Of a stretch of 64,000 bases of DNA, positions 43,992 through 53,033 are shown piece after piece (within the stretch, counting starts at the first letter, position 1; each line of letters begins with the position of its first letter). The notes under the pieces are model-generated. The model did not search any database and was not told where the DNA came from. It saw only the letters and a list, made by a program, of their open reading frames with translations. The stretch comes from Paenibacillus sp. MBLB1832 (GTDB lineage: Bacteria > Bacillota > Bacilli > Paenibacillales > NBRC-103111). The translations under genes and the position numbers were made by a program. The stretch is taken from the NCBI RefSeq assembly GCF_032271945.1, contig NZ_CP130319.1, forward strand, positions 3,305,001 to 3,369,000. Direction: 5' to 3'.

Positions 43992-45080
43992 CTACACATG
44001 GACTTTGTATTCAGTACTGAGGAGTTCAGACGCACGATCTGCTTCCTCTTGACTGCGGAATGATAATCTTAATACGCCTGGCACATCTTCACGGCTCTCG
44101 ATGATTTGAATATTGCTGAGGTTGATTCGCTCATTCCCCAACAGAGAGGTTATAGATCCTATAATACCGGGATGATCGGGAACATCGACATAAATATCGA
44201 ATAACGAAGTGAGAACACCTTTGCGCCGTTCAGGCAACGATTTACGGAATGCCCCAGCCAAACGGAACTGTTCAGCAATCCCTTCCCCATCGCTAACTTC
44301 AAGCAAATGAACAAACCGCGAAATTTCCTCGTTCCAATCTTTCAGCAGTTTGAGCAGGACCTCCCGATTATTTACGAGAATGTCTCGCCAAATCATAGGT
44401 TCACTCGATGCAATTCGCGTAATATCACGGAAACCGCCAGCAGCTAAATTTTGATATAACGTATTATGCTCATTGTACCCTCTTACCTGGTTCACTAAGG
44501 CAACAGCAATAATATGCGGCAAATGGCTAATCGCACCAACAATATCATCATGTTCACTCGCGCCCACTTGAACGATCTGCGCCTTTGTCAGGCTTAGAAG
44601 ACTAGTCAAGCGATCCACTTCAGCCTGTGGCGTACCTTCAGCGGGTGTCAGCACATAGAAAGCATTCTCATAGAGATGGGAAGACGCTGCCTCCACCCCA
44701 TGCCGCTCGGAACCTGCCATTGGGTGACCGCCGATAAAATAAACGCCCTCTTTCAAATGCGCTGAAGCACTCGCTGTGATTGAAGCTTTCGTGCTGCCGA
44801 CATCGGTAATGATGCAACCTGATTTGAGAGGCAGCTGCATCAACTGCTGCACATATTCTTCCAAGCTTCCAACGGGAACACATAGAAAAATAAAGTCAGC
44901 TCCGTCCACAGCTTCCGCCATATCCGTAGTCGCGATATCAACGACATTACGTTTCAACAGTTTCTCAACAGATCGAGGATTCGGCGAGTGACCGACAACG
45001 GTGAAGTCAGGTTTTCCTTTAAAGCAGAGGGCGAGTGAGCCGCCAATCAAACCTACGCCGAATATTGCTATTTTCGTCAT
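43992..45080 (-). CDS. tyrA: Prephenate dehydrogenase with C-terminal ACT domain
   Basis: NAD-dependent conversion of prephenate to 4-hydroxyphenylpyruvate for tyrosine. Rossmann motif KIAIFGVGLIGGSLAL at the start, GGHPMAGSERHGVEAA in the catalytic part. An ACT regulatory domain is at about residues 290-360 (FDIYVDVPDHPGIIGSITSL), which suggests feedback control by an amino acid. ATG 45080 chosen; TTG 45092 in the same frame is possible. Last gene of the aromatic cluster. Confidence 0.95.
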   Translation of the reverse strand: MTKIAIFGVGLIGGSLALCFKGKPDFTVVGHSPNPRSVEKLLKRNVVDIATTDMAEAVDGADFIFLCVPVGSLEEYVQQLMQLPLKSGCIITDVGSTKASITASASAHLKEGVYFIGGHPMAGSERHGVEAASSHLYENAFYVLTPAEGTPQAEVDRLTSLLSLTKAQIVQVGASEHDDIVGAISHLPHIIAVALVNQVRGYNEHNTLYQNLAAGGFRDITRIASSEPMIWRDILVNNREVLLKLLKDWNEEISRFVHLLEVSDGEGIAEQFRLAGAFRKSLPERRKGVLTSLFDIYVDVPDHPGIIGSITSLLGNERINLSNIQIIESREDVPGVLRLSFRSQEEADRASELLSTEYKVHV

Positions 45081-45107
45081 GAAATGAATCAACCTTTATC
45101 CTTGGAA

Positions 45108-46208
45108 TTAGACGCCAACAGGAACCTCAGCAAGCACCTCTGTTAGAGCCGAAATGAATTTTTCATTCTGCTCGCGCGAACCGATGGTCACTCGAAGCGA
45201 AGTCGGGAAGCCAAGCATATGACCGCCGCGGATGATGATGCCCCTACGCAGCAATCCATTGAACACATCGCCTGCTGGACGAGCAACATCCACCATAATA
45301 AAGTTGCCGTGTGCAGGGAAGGAAGACAAGCCAAGCACTTCGAACTGTTCTTTCAAATAATTCAATCCAGCCGTATTCGCTTCGCGGCATCTAGCGATGA
45401 ACTCTTGATCTTTGATAGCGGCAAGAGCTGCGGCTTGCGCAAAGCGTGTCGTATTGAATGGCTCACGCACTTGATTGATCGAACGTATGACATCTGGATG
45501 TCCAATACCATATCCAATTCGAAGCGAAGCTAAGCCATAAATTTTGGAGAAAGTGCGCAATGCAATAACATTACGGTATTGGCCAATCAGCTCTATACTA
45601 TCTGGGAACTGACCCGTCGTATTGTACTCACAGTAAGCTTCATCGAGGACAACAATGACATGATCTGGAACTTTGGCTAGGAAAGCTTTAATTTCTGCAT
45701 CCGTATTCATAGTACCTGTCGGATTGTTCGGGTTACATATCCATACAATCTTCGTACGGTCTGTAATCGCAGCGGCCATCGCATCCAAATCGTGTGTACC
45801 CTCTTTCAAAGGTATTTCGATGGAAATCGCGCCTTCGATTTCACAGTTATGTTTGTACTGTGGGAACGTGTGCGAAGCCATTACGGACTCGTCTCCAGGC
45901 ACAAGGAATGCCCGAGCAAGCATCAGAATTACTTCATCTGAGCCAGCACCGAAAATAAGTTGATTCGTTGCAACGCCAACTGAAGATGCAACTGCTTCGG
46001 TCAGCTGAACGGCTCCGCCATCAGGATATAGGCTGATGTTCGCAAGTTCTGCCTCAATAGCGGCTTTCGCATTAGGCGACGAACCGAACGGGTTCTCATT
46101 GGAAGCAAGCTTAATTACTTCGGTTAAGCCTAGCTCGCGTTTCACTTCTTCAATCGGTTTTCCTGGTTGATAGACGGGTAAATGGACAATCGTTGCTTTC
46201 GGTTTCAT
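45108..46208 (-). CDS. hisC: Histidinol-phosphate / aromatic aminotransferase
   Basis: PLP aminotransferase of 366 residues. The PLP lysine is in RTFSKIYGLASLRIGYG; ASNENPFGSSP and WICNPNNPTGT are typical of HisC. Its location between trpA and tyrA equals the Bacillus arrangement, where the enzyme serves both histidine and Phe/Tyr synthesis. It starts 16 bases after trpA. Confidence 0.94.
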   Translation of the reverse strand: MKPKATIVHLPVYQPGKPIEEVKRELGLTEVIKLASNENPFGSSPNAKAAIEAELANISLYPDGGAVQLTEAVASSVGVATNQLIFGAGSDEVILMLARAFLVPGDESVMASHTFPQYKHNCEIEGAISIEIPLKEGTHDLDAMAAAITDRTKIVWICNPNNPTGTMNTDAEIKAFLAKVPDHVIVVLDEAYCEYNTTGQFPDSIELIGQYRNVIALRTFSKIYGLASLRIGYGIGHPDVIRSINQVREPFNTTRFAQAAALAAIKDQEFIARCREANTAGLNYLKEQFEVLGLSSFPAHGNFIMVDVARPAGDVFNGLLRRGIIIRGGHMLGFPTSLRVTIGSREQNEKFISALTEVLAEVPVGV

Positions 46209-46224
46209 GAAGTCACCTCACCAA

Positions 46225-47040
46225 TTAATTAGCTGAACGTTTTAATTGACCTACAAATTTTCCAATTTGCGCAAGACCTTCGGGATGAGCTCCATCCTTC
46301 TCCAAATGAGGCAATGCATTCTCAATCGTACGAACAATTGCGCTGCCTACGACTACGCCGTCACAGAGCTTCTCAAAACGCTCAACCTGTTCGCGATTCG
46401 AGATGCCGAATCCAACGACGATCGGAACGGAAGCTGCTTCACGCACGGTTGTGAGAAAATCCTCAATTCCGCCGAAAAACTCAGCGCGTTCGCCAGTAAC
46501 ACCTAGCGATGACACACAATACACAAAACCGCGTGCACCCGCAGCGATGCGTTGTACTCGCTCATTCGAGGTAGGTGCCACTAAGGGAATCAAGTGAACG
46601 CCATGGCTTTCTGCAATCGCTCTTGTTTCACTGTCCTCTTCGAGTGGCAGGTCTGGAATAATAATACCGCTGATTTCATTTTCTTGCATGATTTTGAAAA
46701 TATGTTCCAGTCCGATTTGCAGAACCGGATTGTAATAAGTGAAAAGAATGAAGGGCAGCTTCGATCCTCGACTCCGCGCTTGACGAGCAACATCAATAAC
46801 ATCGAAGATAGAAATCTTACGTTTCAGTGCGCGCTCCGAGGATCGCTGAATAACAGGACCGTCGGCTAATGGATCGGAGTAAGGAACACCCAGCTCAATC
46901 AAATCTGCACCAGCTTTTTCCATCTCTAAAATAAGTTCAAGCGAAGATTCAATCGAAGGGTCACCAATCGTTAGGAAAGGGATCATCGCGGTTTCACCGC
47001 GCGCTTTGAGTTCTGCAAAACGACTATCAATACGGTTCAT
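46225..47040 (-). CDS. trpA: Tryptophan synthase alpha subunit
   Basis: Cleaves indole-3-glycerol phosphate to indole and glyceraldehyde-3-phosphate. 271 residues; the catalytic Glu is in DLIELGVPYSDPLADGPVIQ, and GIIIPDLPLEE and GFVYCVSSLGVTGER are family motifs. Three bases separate it from trpB, as usual for the complexing partner. Confidence 0.97.
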   Translation of the reverse strand: MNRIDSRFAELKARGETAMIPFLTIGDPSIESSLELILEMEKAGADLIELGVPYSDPLADGPVIQRSSERALKRKISIFDVIDVARQARSRGSKLPFILFTYYNPVLQIGLEHIFKIMQENEISGIIIPDLPLEEDSETRAIAESHGVHLIPLVAPTSNERVQRIAAGARGFVYCVSSLGVTGERAEFFGGIEDFLTTVREAASVPIVVGFGISNREQVERFEKLCDGVVVGSAIVRTIENALPHLEKDGAHPEGLAQIGKFVGQLKRSAN

Positions 47041-47043
47041 CGC

Positions 47044-48237
47044 TTAAACCTCCTTGCCTAGGTAGCTGATAATGGATTCCACATCTTTATCGCCGCGGCC
47101 TGACAGGCTGACAACAATAATTTGATCCTTGGACATCGTAGGAGCTAGCTTCAATGTTTGTGCAATCGCATGAGCACTCTCTAGGGCAGGAATAATCCCC
47201 TCTGTGCGGCTGAGCAATTGAAGGGCATCCAATGCTTCTTGATCGGTAATGGGGTAGTAGGTTGCGCGCTCTGAATCTTTGAGATACGCATGCTCAGGTC
47301 CAATCCCCGGGTAGTCCAGACCCGCAGAGATGGAATGCGCTGGCAACACTTGACCATACTCATCTTGAAGCAAATAGCTCAGTGAGCCTTGGAATACGCC
47401 TGGCGTCCCTTTGGTCATCGTCGCTGCATGCTCTTCCGTCTCCACACCGCGTCCAGCAGCTTCAACACCGATTAACTTCACCGTTTCATCCTGCACAAAA
47501 GGATAGAAAATGCCCATCGCATTACTGCCTCCACCCACGCACGCTACGACGGCATCTGGCAAACGGCCTTCTGTTTCCAGAATTTGCTCACGGGATTCAT
47601 CACCAATAACACGTTGGAAATCGCGTACCATCATCGGGTAAGGATGAGGCCCCGTAACGGAACCTAAAATGTAATACGTGTCCTGAACATTACTCACCCA
47701 GTAACGAAGTGTTTCGTTACATGCATCTTTCAACGTCCGCGTACCTGAAGTAACAGGAATAACCTCGGAACCGAGCAATTTCATACGGAATACGTTTAAT
47801 TGTTGACGCTTCGTGTCTTCTTCGCCCATGAACACTTTACATTCCATGCCCATCAGTGCCGCTACCGTTGCCGATGCTACGCCGTGCTGCCCCGCACCTG
47901 TCTCAGCAATAATTTTCTTTTTGCCCATGCGTTTCGCCAAAACGGCTTGTCCGATGGTGTTATTGATTTTGTGCGCGCCAGTGTGGTTTAAATCTTCGCG
48001 CTTCAAATAAATTTTAGCCCCGCCCAGCAGTTCAGTTAAACGTTCTGCATAGTAAAGCGGGGTAGGTCTGCCCGAATATTGCTTTTGCAAATAGCGAACT
48101 TCCGCAATAAATTCAGGATCATCTTTATATCGTGCATAAGCTTCTTCAAGCTCATGTAAGGCATTCATTAATGTTTCAGGTACATAACGGCCGCCGAACT
48201 TGCCAAATCGGCCATGCTGATCAGGTACTTGTGTCAC
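47044..48237 (-). CDS. trpB: Tryptophan synthase beta subunit
   Basis: PLP enzyme joining indole and serine. 397 residues. The PLP lysine is in [30 protein letters not shown] is the phosphate loop. It is the standard TrpB1 form partnered with TrpA. Overlaps the trpF end by four bases. Confidence 0.98.
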   Translation of the reverse strand: MTQVPDQHGRFGKFGGRYVPETLMNALHELEEAYARYKDDPEFIAEVRYLQKQYSGRPTPLYYAERLTELLGGAKIYLKREDLNHTGAHKINNTIGQAVLAKRMGKKKIIAETGAGQHGVASATVAALMGMECKVFMGEEDTKRQQLNVFRMKLLGSEVIPVTSGTRTLKDACNETLRYWVSNVQDTYYILGSVTGPHPYPMMVRDFQRVIGDESREQILETEGRLPDAVVACVGGGSNAMGIFYPFVQDETVKLIGVEAAGRGVETEEHAATMTKGTPGVFQGSLSYLLQDEYGQVLPAHSISAGLDYPGIGPEHAYLKDSERATYYPITDQEALDALQLLSRTEGIIPALESAHAIAQTLKLAPTMSKDQIIVVSLSGRGDKDVESIISYLGKEV

Positions 48238-48932
48238 GTACGGGTCACCCTTTCCACAAACGCGGTAATTTTCGCAACATCTTTCACGCCATCTGTCTCA
48301 ACGGCGCTAGACAAATCAACACCGTCAGGTGCATAGGCGGTCACTAATTGATCGACATTATCAATGCTCAATCCGCCAGCTACGAGCAATGGCAACTTGG
48401 CTGAGCGAGCCCATTCTTTATACACGGGGATGCAATCCCACGCAAACGTTTTACCAGATCCGCCGCCATAGACAGGGTCAAACGTATCTAGTAAAACCGC
48501 ATCAATGGAGCCGATATACGGATTTAATTGATCCGCCACACGGTCTATTGTAGGGATTTGATCTTCGGTTTTGGAAATCGAAACCGACTTAAACACTTTC
48601 ACGCCAAACTGCTCGCGTACCCACTTGCAAAATGCAGGCGTTTCTTGACTGTGCAGCTGAACAACGTCAAGCGGAGCAACAGCTAGAATGTCCGTTAATT
48701 CATCTTTCGTCGGATTTACAAAAACACCAACGGAAAGCGGAACAACACGTCCCTCCGACGCTTCGGATTTTAAATAAGCAATAAGCTCCGCAGCCTTCTC
48801 AGGCGTTACCCGGCGCTTGCTAGGTGCAAAAACAATACCGATATGAGCTATCGGCAAATGTACGATTGATTTTAACACTTCAACGCTTTGAAGTCCACAA
48901 ATTTTTACCGTTGGAACCGAGCCCAAAGCCAT
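48234..48932 (-). CDS. trpF: Phosphoribosylanthranilate isomerase
   Basis: 232 residues, TIM barrel. [10 protein letters not shown] carries the catalytic Cys, VQLHSQE and the aspartate in VLLDTFDP are family signatures, and [11 protein letters not shown] precedes [11 protein letters not shown] at the end. It follows trpC and overlaps trpB. Confidence 0.95.
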   Translation of the reverse strand: MALGSVPTVKICGLQSVEVLKSIVHLPIAHIGIVFAPSKRRVTPEKAAELIAYLKSEASEGRVVPLSVGVFVNPTKDELTDILAVAPLDVVQLHSQETPAFCKWVREQFGVKVFKSVSISKTEDQIPTIDRVADQLNPYIGSIDAVLLDTFDPVYGGGSGKTFAWDCIPVYKEWARSAKLPLLVAGGLSIDNVDQLVTAYAPDGVDLSSAVETDGVKDVAKITAFVERVTRT

Positions 48933-48958
48933 GTGTTTTCCCTCTTTCTTTCGCGTTG

Positions 48959-49753
48959 TTACGCCTTTTTAGCCCAATCACCCATCAATTCATGGACCGC
49001 TTGCTCGACGAAAGGCTGTCTCATGAAATGCTCACCGATGAGTACGGCTTTCGCTCCCACACGTTCCACATAGGCCATATCATCCACCGTTGAAATCCCG
49101 CTTTCACTAACTACGGTAATGCCTTGAGGCATTTGGGCAATTAGCTCTTCTGTCGTACCTAAATCGGTTACGAAGGTTTTCAGATTCCGGTTATTCACAC
49201 CGATCATTTTCGTGTCAAGCTCCAAGGCACGCTCCAACTCTTCCCGATCATGCACCTCGACAAGCACATCCAAGCCCAAATCTTTCGCAAGCGCTAAATA
49301 TGCCTTCATCTGCGATGTCGTCAAAATCGCTGCGATCAGTAGAATCGCATCGGCGCCCAGCAATCTCGCTTCATAAATTTGCTTAGGGTCAATCGTAAAA
49401 TCCTTGCGAAGCAATGGCACCTTCACCGTTTCTCTAACAGCTTGTAAGTAGGCATTACTTCCTTGGAAATATGAAACGTCCGTCAGCACGGAAATACAAT
49501 CGGCACCAGCTCGCTCATAAGCTTGCGCTAAGCCAACTGGTTCAAAATCCTCTCGAATGAGTCCTTTCGATGGCGAAGCTTTTTTGACTTCCGCGATGAG
49601 CCCAACAGAACGGTTCTTACGCGCTGTCAGCGCCTGCTCAAAGCCGAAGCAGGGAGGAAGCTGTGCAATAACCTTCTCCGCCTCAGCTATTGAAAATCCG
49701 CTCATCGCTTCAACTTCGATGCGTTTTGTAGCAACAATTTTATCAAGAAACAT
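48959..49753 (-). CDS. trpC: Indole-3-glycerol phosphate synthase
   Basis: 264 residues; a separate protein, not fused to TrpF. LIAEVKKASPSKGLI, SVLTDVSYFQGS and LLRKDFTIDPKQIYEAR contain the catalytic Lys/Glu residues; GVNNRNLKTF and VVSESGIST close the barrel. Its start overlaps the trpD end by 11 bases. Confidence 0.97.
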   Translation of the reverse strand: MFLDKIVATKRIEVEAMSGFSIAEAEKVIAQLPPCFGFEQALTARKNRSVGLIAEVKKASPSKGLIREDFEPVGLAQAYERAGADCISVLTDVSYFQGSNAYLQAVRETVKVPLLRKDFTIDPKQIYEARLLGADAILLIAAILTTSQMKAYLALAKDLGLDVLVEVHDREELERALELDTKMIGVNNRNLKTFVTDLGTTEELIAQMPQGITVVSESGISTVDDMAYVERVGAKAVLIGEHFMRQPFVEQAVHELMGDWAKKA

Positions 49754-50783
49754 GGCATAATTCTCCTGTGTAATGGATTAAGTCATTCAACTTCTGCTCC
49801 GCACGGCCAGAATCAATCACATCCGCTGCAAGCTTTACACCTTGTTGCAAAGTACCCACATGACCCGTGACATAGAAGCATGCTGCTGCATTGGCAAGCA
49901 CGATATCACGATGCGGACCTTTCTCACCTGCGAAAATATGCCGAATAATTTCCGCATTGAGAATTGCATCACCGCCGCCAACATCTTTGATGCTGTGCGC
50001 GCGTAAGCCTAGATCATCAGGAGTAATCGTGTACGTGCGGATCGTGTCTGATTTCAGTTCAGTCACCTTCGTCGGCGCTGAAATGCTGAATTCATCCAAA
50101 CCGTCTTCACTTGCCACGACTAATGCTCTTTTCAGACCGAGCGCTTGCAGCGCCTGTGCAATCAATTCCGTCTTGGATCTGTCAAATACACCTAGCACTT
50201 GGCGATCAGCACCTGCGGGATTCGTTAATGGCCCCAACAAATTAAATACCGTTCTGAAGCCAAGCTCCCTGCGCGGCCCAGCAACATGCTTCATCGATTG
50301 ATGATACGCTTGCGCGAACATAAAGCAAATTCCTGTACGATCCAAGCATTTGGCTGCCTGCTCACTGTTCAGCGTAATTTTCACGCCAAGTGCTTCCAGC
50401 ACATCTGCGCTGCCGCTTTTACTCGACATGGCCCGATTACCGTGCTTCGCAACGCGAATTCCGCCTGCCGCAGCAACGATTGCCGCTGTTGTCGAGATGT
50501 TAAAGGTTTCCGCTCCGTCTCCTCCCGTGCCGCAAGTATCGAGAAGATCACTTTGTATAACATCGACGTGAAGCGCCTTGCTTCTCATCGTTTCTGCGAA
50601 ACCAGTAATCTCATCGAGCGTTTCGCCTTTCATGCGTAAAGCCGTTAGGAGGCTGCCAATCTGGGCAGCTGAAGCAGCTCCCTCCATGATTTCTGACATG
50701 ACAACACGTGCTTCTTCTCTAGATAAATGAGTGCCTGAAGTAACTTTACCTAACGCTTGCTGTATAGTAATGAACCCGCTCAT
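49743..50783 (-). CDS. trpD: Anthranilate phosphoribosyltransferase
   Basis: 346 residues from ATG 50783 with AGGAGG nine bases upstream. DTCGTGGDGAETFNIST is the phosphoribosyl diphosphate loop; KHGNRAMSSKSGSADVLEALG and GPRRELGFRTVFNLLGPLTN follow. Joins anthranilate to PRPP. Second gene of trpEDCFBA; trpG is missing, so another glutaminase subunit, likely PabA encoded elsewhere, must serve TrpE. Confidence 0.97.
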   Translation of the reverse strand: MSGFITIQQALGKVTSGTHLSREEARVVMSEIMEGAASAAQIGSLLTALRMKGETLDEITGFAETMRSKALHVDVIQSDLLDTCGTGGDGAETFNISTTAAIVAAAGGIRVAKHGNRAMSSKSGSADVLEALGVKITLNSEQAAKCLDRTGICFMFAQAYHQSMKHVAGPRRELGFRTVFNLLGPLTNPAGADRQVLGVFDRSKTELIAQALQALGLKRALVVASEDGLDEFSISAPTKVTELKSDTIRTYTITPDDLGLRAHSIKDVGGGDAILNAEIIRHIFAGEKGPHRDIVLANAAACFYVTGHVGTLQQGVKLAADVIDSGRAEQKLNDLIHYTGELCHVS

Positions 50784-50802
50784 ATCCAAGTTCCTCCTCC
50801 TT

Positions 50803-52350
50803 TTATGAGTTAACAAAATAATCTTTGTTAATATCGCTAACAGGTCTCGGCTCAGGACTGAACATGGCTTCCGCCATTCGGATTGATTTCAGCAAAGCCG
50901 TCGCTTTGTTTACGGTTTCTTGATATTCGCTCTCAGGCACTGAATCCCATACGATGCCTGCGCCAGCTTGCACGTAAGCTTTGCCATTTTTGAAGACAAT
51001 CGTACGAATGGTTATACAAGTATCCAAATTCCCAGAGAAACCGAGGTATCCGATTGCACCTGCATAAGAACCGCGTGATTCTGGCTCCAATTCCGCAATA
51101 ATTTCCATCGCCCTCAGCTTCGGCGCTCCAGACACCGTACCTGCGGGCATACAGGATAAGAAAGCATCAAAGAAATCCTTATCTTTCGCAATCTTTCCAG
51201 ATACGTTAGAAACGATATGCATCACGTGTGAGTACCGTTCAATGTCCATGAATGTGTCGCATTTCACCGTTCCAAATTCAGAAACACGACCGATGTCATT
51301 GCGCCCAAGATCAACGAGCATCAGATGCTCTGCTCGTTCTTTCTCATCCGCGAGCAATTCAATTTCATAAGCATGATCTTCTTCTGGCGTTTTGCCTCTC
51401 GGACGCGTGCCCGCAATTGGTCTTGTTTCGACTTTCTCTTCCTCGACGCGCACTAACAACTCAGGAGACGTTCCCACGATCACTTCATCATCCATTTTCA
51501 AGACATACATATAAGGTGAAGGATTCATCGTCCGCAGCACACGATACACTTGCAGCGGGGAAACGGTCGTTTCCATTTCGAAGCGTTGCGATAACACCAC
51601 TTGGAAAATGTCCCCAGCTCGGATATATTCCTTTGCCTTGTTCACATTGGCAATGTACTTTTCCTTCGTAATGTTGGAACGCACATCGCCTAGTTCTGGC
51701 TCGGATACGATCGGATTGTGGGTCATCGTGTCTGAACCTAATGGCCGTTTAATTTTCTCGATCGTTGCATCAATTTTCTCACACGTTGCATGGTACGCAT
51801 TCGCGATATCAGCATCGGTCGCAAACTGAGGAACATGTACATTCGCAATCACTTTAATCTGTTGTTTGAAATGATCAAATACGATAACTTGATCGCAGAA
51901 CATGAATTGAATGTCATTCATTTGGAGATCATCGATTTGATGAGCTGGCAGCTTCTCATAGTATTGCAGCAAGTCGTATCCGAAAAATCCAACAGCACCG
52001 CCTGTGAATCGCGGCAGATCAGCAAGCTGAGGGCTGGAGTAGGAACGAAGGTACGCTTTCAACACTTCGATGGGCTTCTCATCCGTAACTTTATTCTCGG
52101 ATTGTGTCTCGACCATTGTTTTTCCATGCTTCGCCTTAATCATCAAGAACGGATCGCTGCCAATGAAGGAATAACGGGCCCATTTCACGCCTCCCTCTAC
52201 GCTTTCTAAGAGGAAAGCACGCGGCTCTTGATATAAGTGTTGAAACACACGAATCGGTGTCTCTGTGTCTGCTAATAAATGACGAACGACTGGGATCAAA
52301 TTATAAGTTCGGGACAAACGAATGACTTCTTGCAATTCAGGTGTATACAT
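50803..52350 (-). CDS. trpE: Anthranilate synthase component I
   Basis: 515 residues from ATG 52350 (GAGGGG upstream). The N-terminal region carries the LLESVEGG motif (tryptophan feedback site) and the C-terminal chorismate-binding domain has RPIAGTRPRGKTPEEDHAYE, DLGRNDIGRVS and GTVSGAPKLRAMEII. No glutaminase fusion. Controlled by the TRAP-type leader upstream, and TRAP itself is encoded at 62.8 kb. Confidence 0.97.
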   Translation of the reverse strand: MYTPELQEVIRLSRTYNLIPVVRHLLADTETPIRVFQHLYQEPRAFLLESVEGGVKWARYSFIGSDPFLMIKAKHGKTMVETQSENKVTDEKPIEVLKAYLRSYSSPQLADLPRFTGGAVGFFGYDLLQYYEKLPAHQIDDLQMNDIQFMFCDQVIVFDHFKQQIKVIANVHVPQFATDADIANAYHATCEKIDATIEKIKRPLGSDTMTHNPIVSEPELGDVRSNITKEKYIANVNKAKEYIRAGDIFQVVLSQRFEMETTVSPLQVYRVLRTMNPSPYMYVLKMDDEVIVGTSPELLVRVEEEKVETRPIAGTRPRGKTPEEDHAYEIELLADEKERAEHLMLVDLGRNDIGRVSEFGTVKCDTFMDIERYSHVMHIVSNVSGKIAKDKDFFDAFLSCMPAGTVSGAPKLRAMEIIAELEPESRGSYAGAIGYLGFSGNLDTCITIRTIVFKNGKAYVQAGAGIVWDSVPESEYQETVNKATALLKSIRMAEAMFSPEPRPVSDINKDYFVNS

Positions 52351-52413
52351 GGAAACATCCCCTCTCAGTTTGCTAGCTGCTCGCTTTTCGGCGCTCCAAA
52401 CTCTATTCGAATA

Positions 52414-52443
52414 CAAAAAAACCTCTACCTAGGGGTAGAGGTT
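52414..52443 (-). terminator. trp attenuator hairpin
   Basis: Minus-strand RNA AACCUCUACC-CCUA-GGUAGAGGUU followed by U5-U6, a perfect 10-base stem lying 63-93 bases before the trpE start. Its 5' arm contains CUCUAC, complementary to the three GUAGAG elements of the TRAP target, so antitermination can be explained by direct pairing. Confidence 0.9.
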
Positions 52444-52542
52444 GACTTAGTTTCAGTAGACGATTAGGATGAATTCGAAATAAGTAAGGAGCCAAAATAT
52501 GAGTAAACAAACGCTCTCCATAGGGAGACGTACGTGTAACCT

Positions 52543-52630
52543 CATTATGTAGCTGCTCTACTAATCTCATCTCAACTGGTCTCTGCTCTACTGGGCTAAC
52601 TCTGCTCTACTTACCTAACACTCATCTAAT
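52543..52630 (-). promoter_or_regulatory. TRAP-binding site with about eleven (G/U)AG triplets
   Basis: The first roughly 85 bases of the trp transcript are dense in GAG and UAG triplets spaced by 2-3 bases or slightly more, for example UAGAUGAGUGUUAG and GUAGAGCAGAGUUAG. This is the pattern bound by the TRAP ring when tryptophan is present. GUAGAG occurs three times (plus-strand CTCTAC at 52556, 52586 and 52605). TRAP binding would mask these and leave the terminator free to form. Confidence 0.88.
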
Positions 52631-52633
52631 TCC

Positions 52634-52663
52634 ACTATACTACCGGGTAGCTTCATTTGTCAA
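52634..52663 (-). promoter_or_regulatory. Sigma-A-type promoter of the trp operon inside the end of aroH
   Basis: TTGACA (52658-52663), 18-base spacer, TATAGT (52634-52639) on the minus strand. The -35 and spacer lie within the last codons of aroH and the -10 just overlaps its stop. Predicted start near 52627 puts the TRAP site at the very 5' end of the RNA. Confidence 0.8.
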
Positions 52664-53026
52664 TTTAACAATATCAGGGCGAAGTGCCTTCGCTTCTTTC
52701 AAATACACATGATTGATTTCCGCTTGTGCTTTGGGTGTATTCACCTGAACCATCAAACGAATACATCTCGGCAATGCATTCTCAACCGGCACTTCTAGCG
52801 AACACATTAAAGGAACTAATTCCCAACCAACCATGGTACGAATCGCTCTCGCTGGGAACGTTGCCGTAATGTCTTCTGTCACTGTAATGAAAACAGAACC
52901 TATATCCTCTGGACGGAAATCATTGGCTTCTACAATCGCTTGAAGAAGCTCGCTTGTTGCTGCCAAAATTTCGTCCGCATCATTCATTTCAACCGTCGTC
53001 GCGCCGCGAATTCCCCGTAAGTACAT
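52640..53026 (-). CDS. aroH: Chorismate mutase (AroH type)
   Basis: Chorismate to prephenate. 128 residues, the monofunctional trimeric AroH fold of Bacillus: YLRGIRGATTVEMND at the start with the active-site Arg, then FITVTEDITATFPARAIR and NALPRCIRLMVQVNT. It starts eight bases after aroB ends. The trp promoter lies inside its 3' end. Confidence 0.96.
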   Translation of the reverse strand: MYLRGIRGATTVEMNDADEILAATSELLQAIVEANDFRPEDIGSVFITVTEDITATFPARAIRTMVGWELVPLMCSLEVPVENALPRCIRLMVQVNTPKAQAEINHVYLKEAKALRPDIVKLTNEATR

Positions 53027-53033
53027 CGATTAA

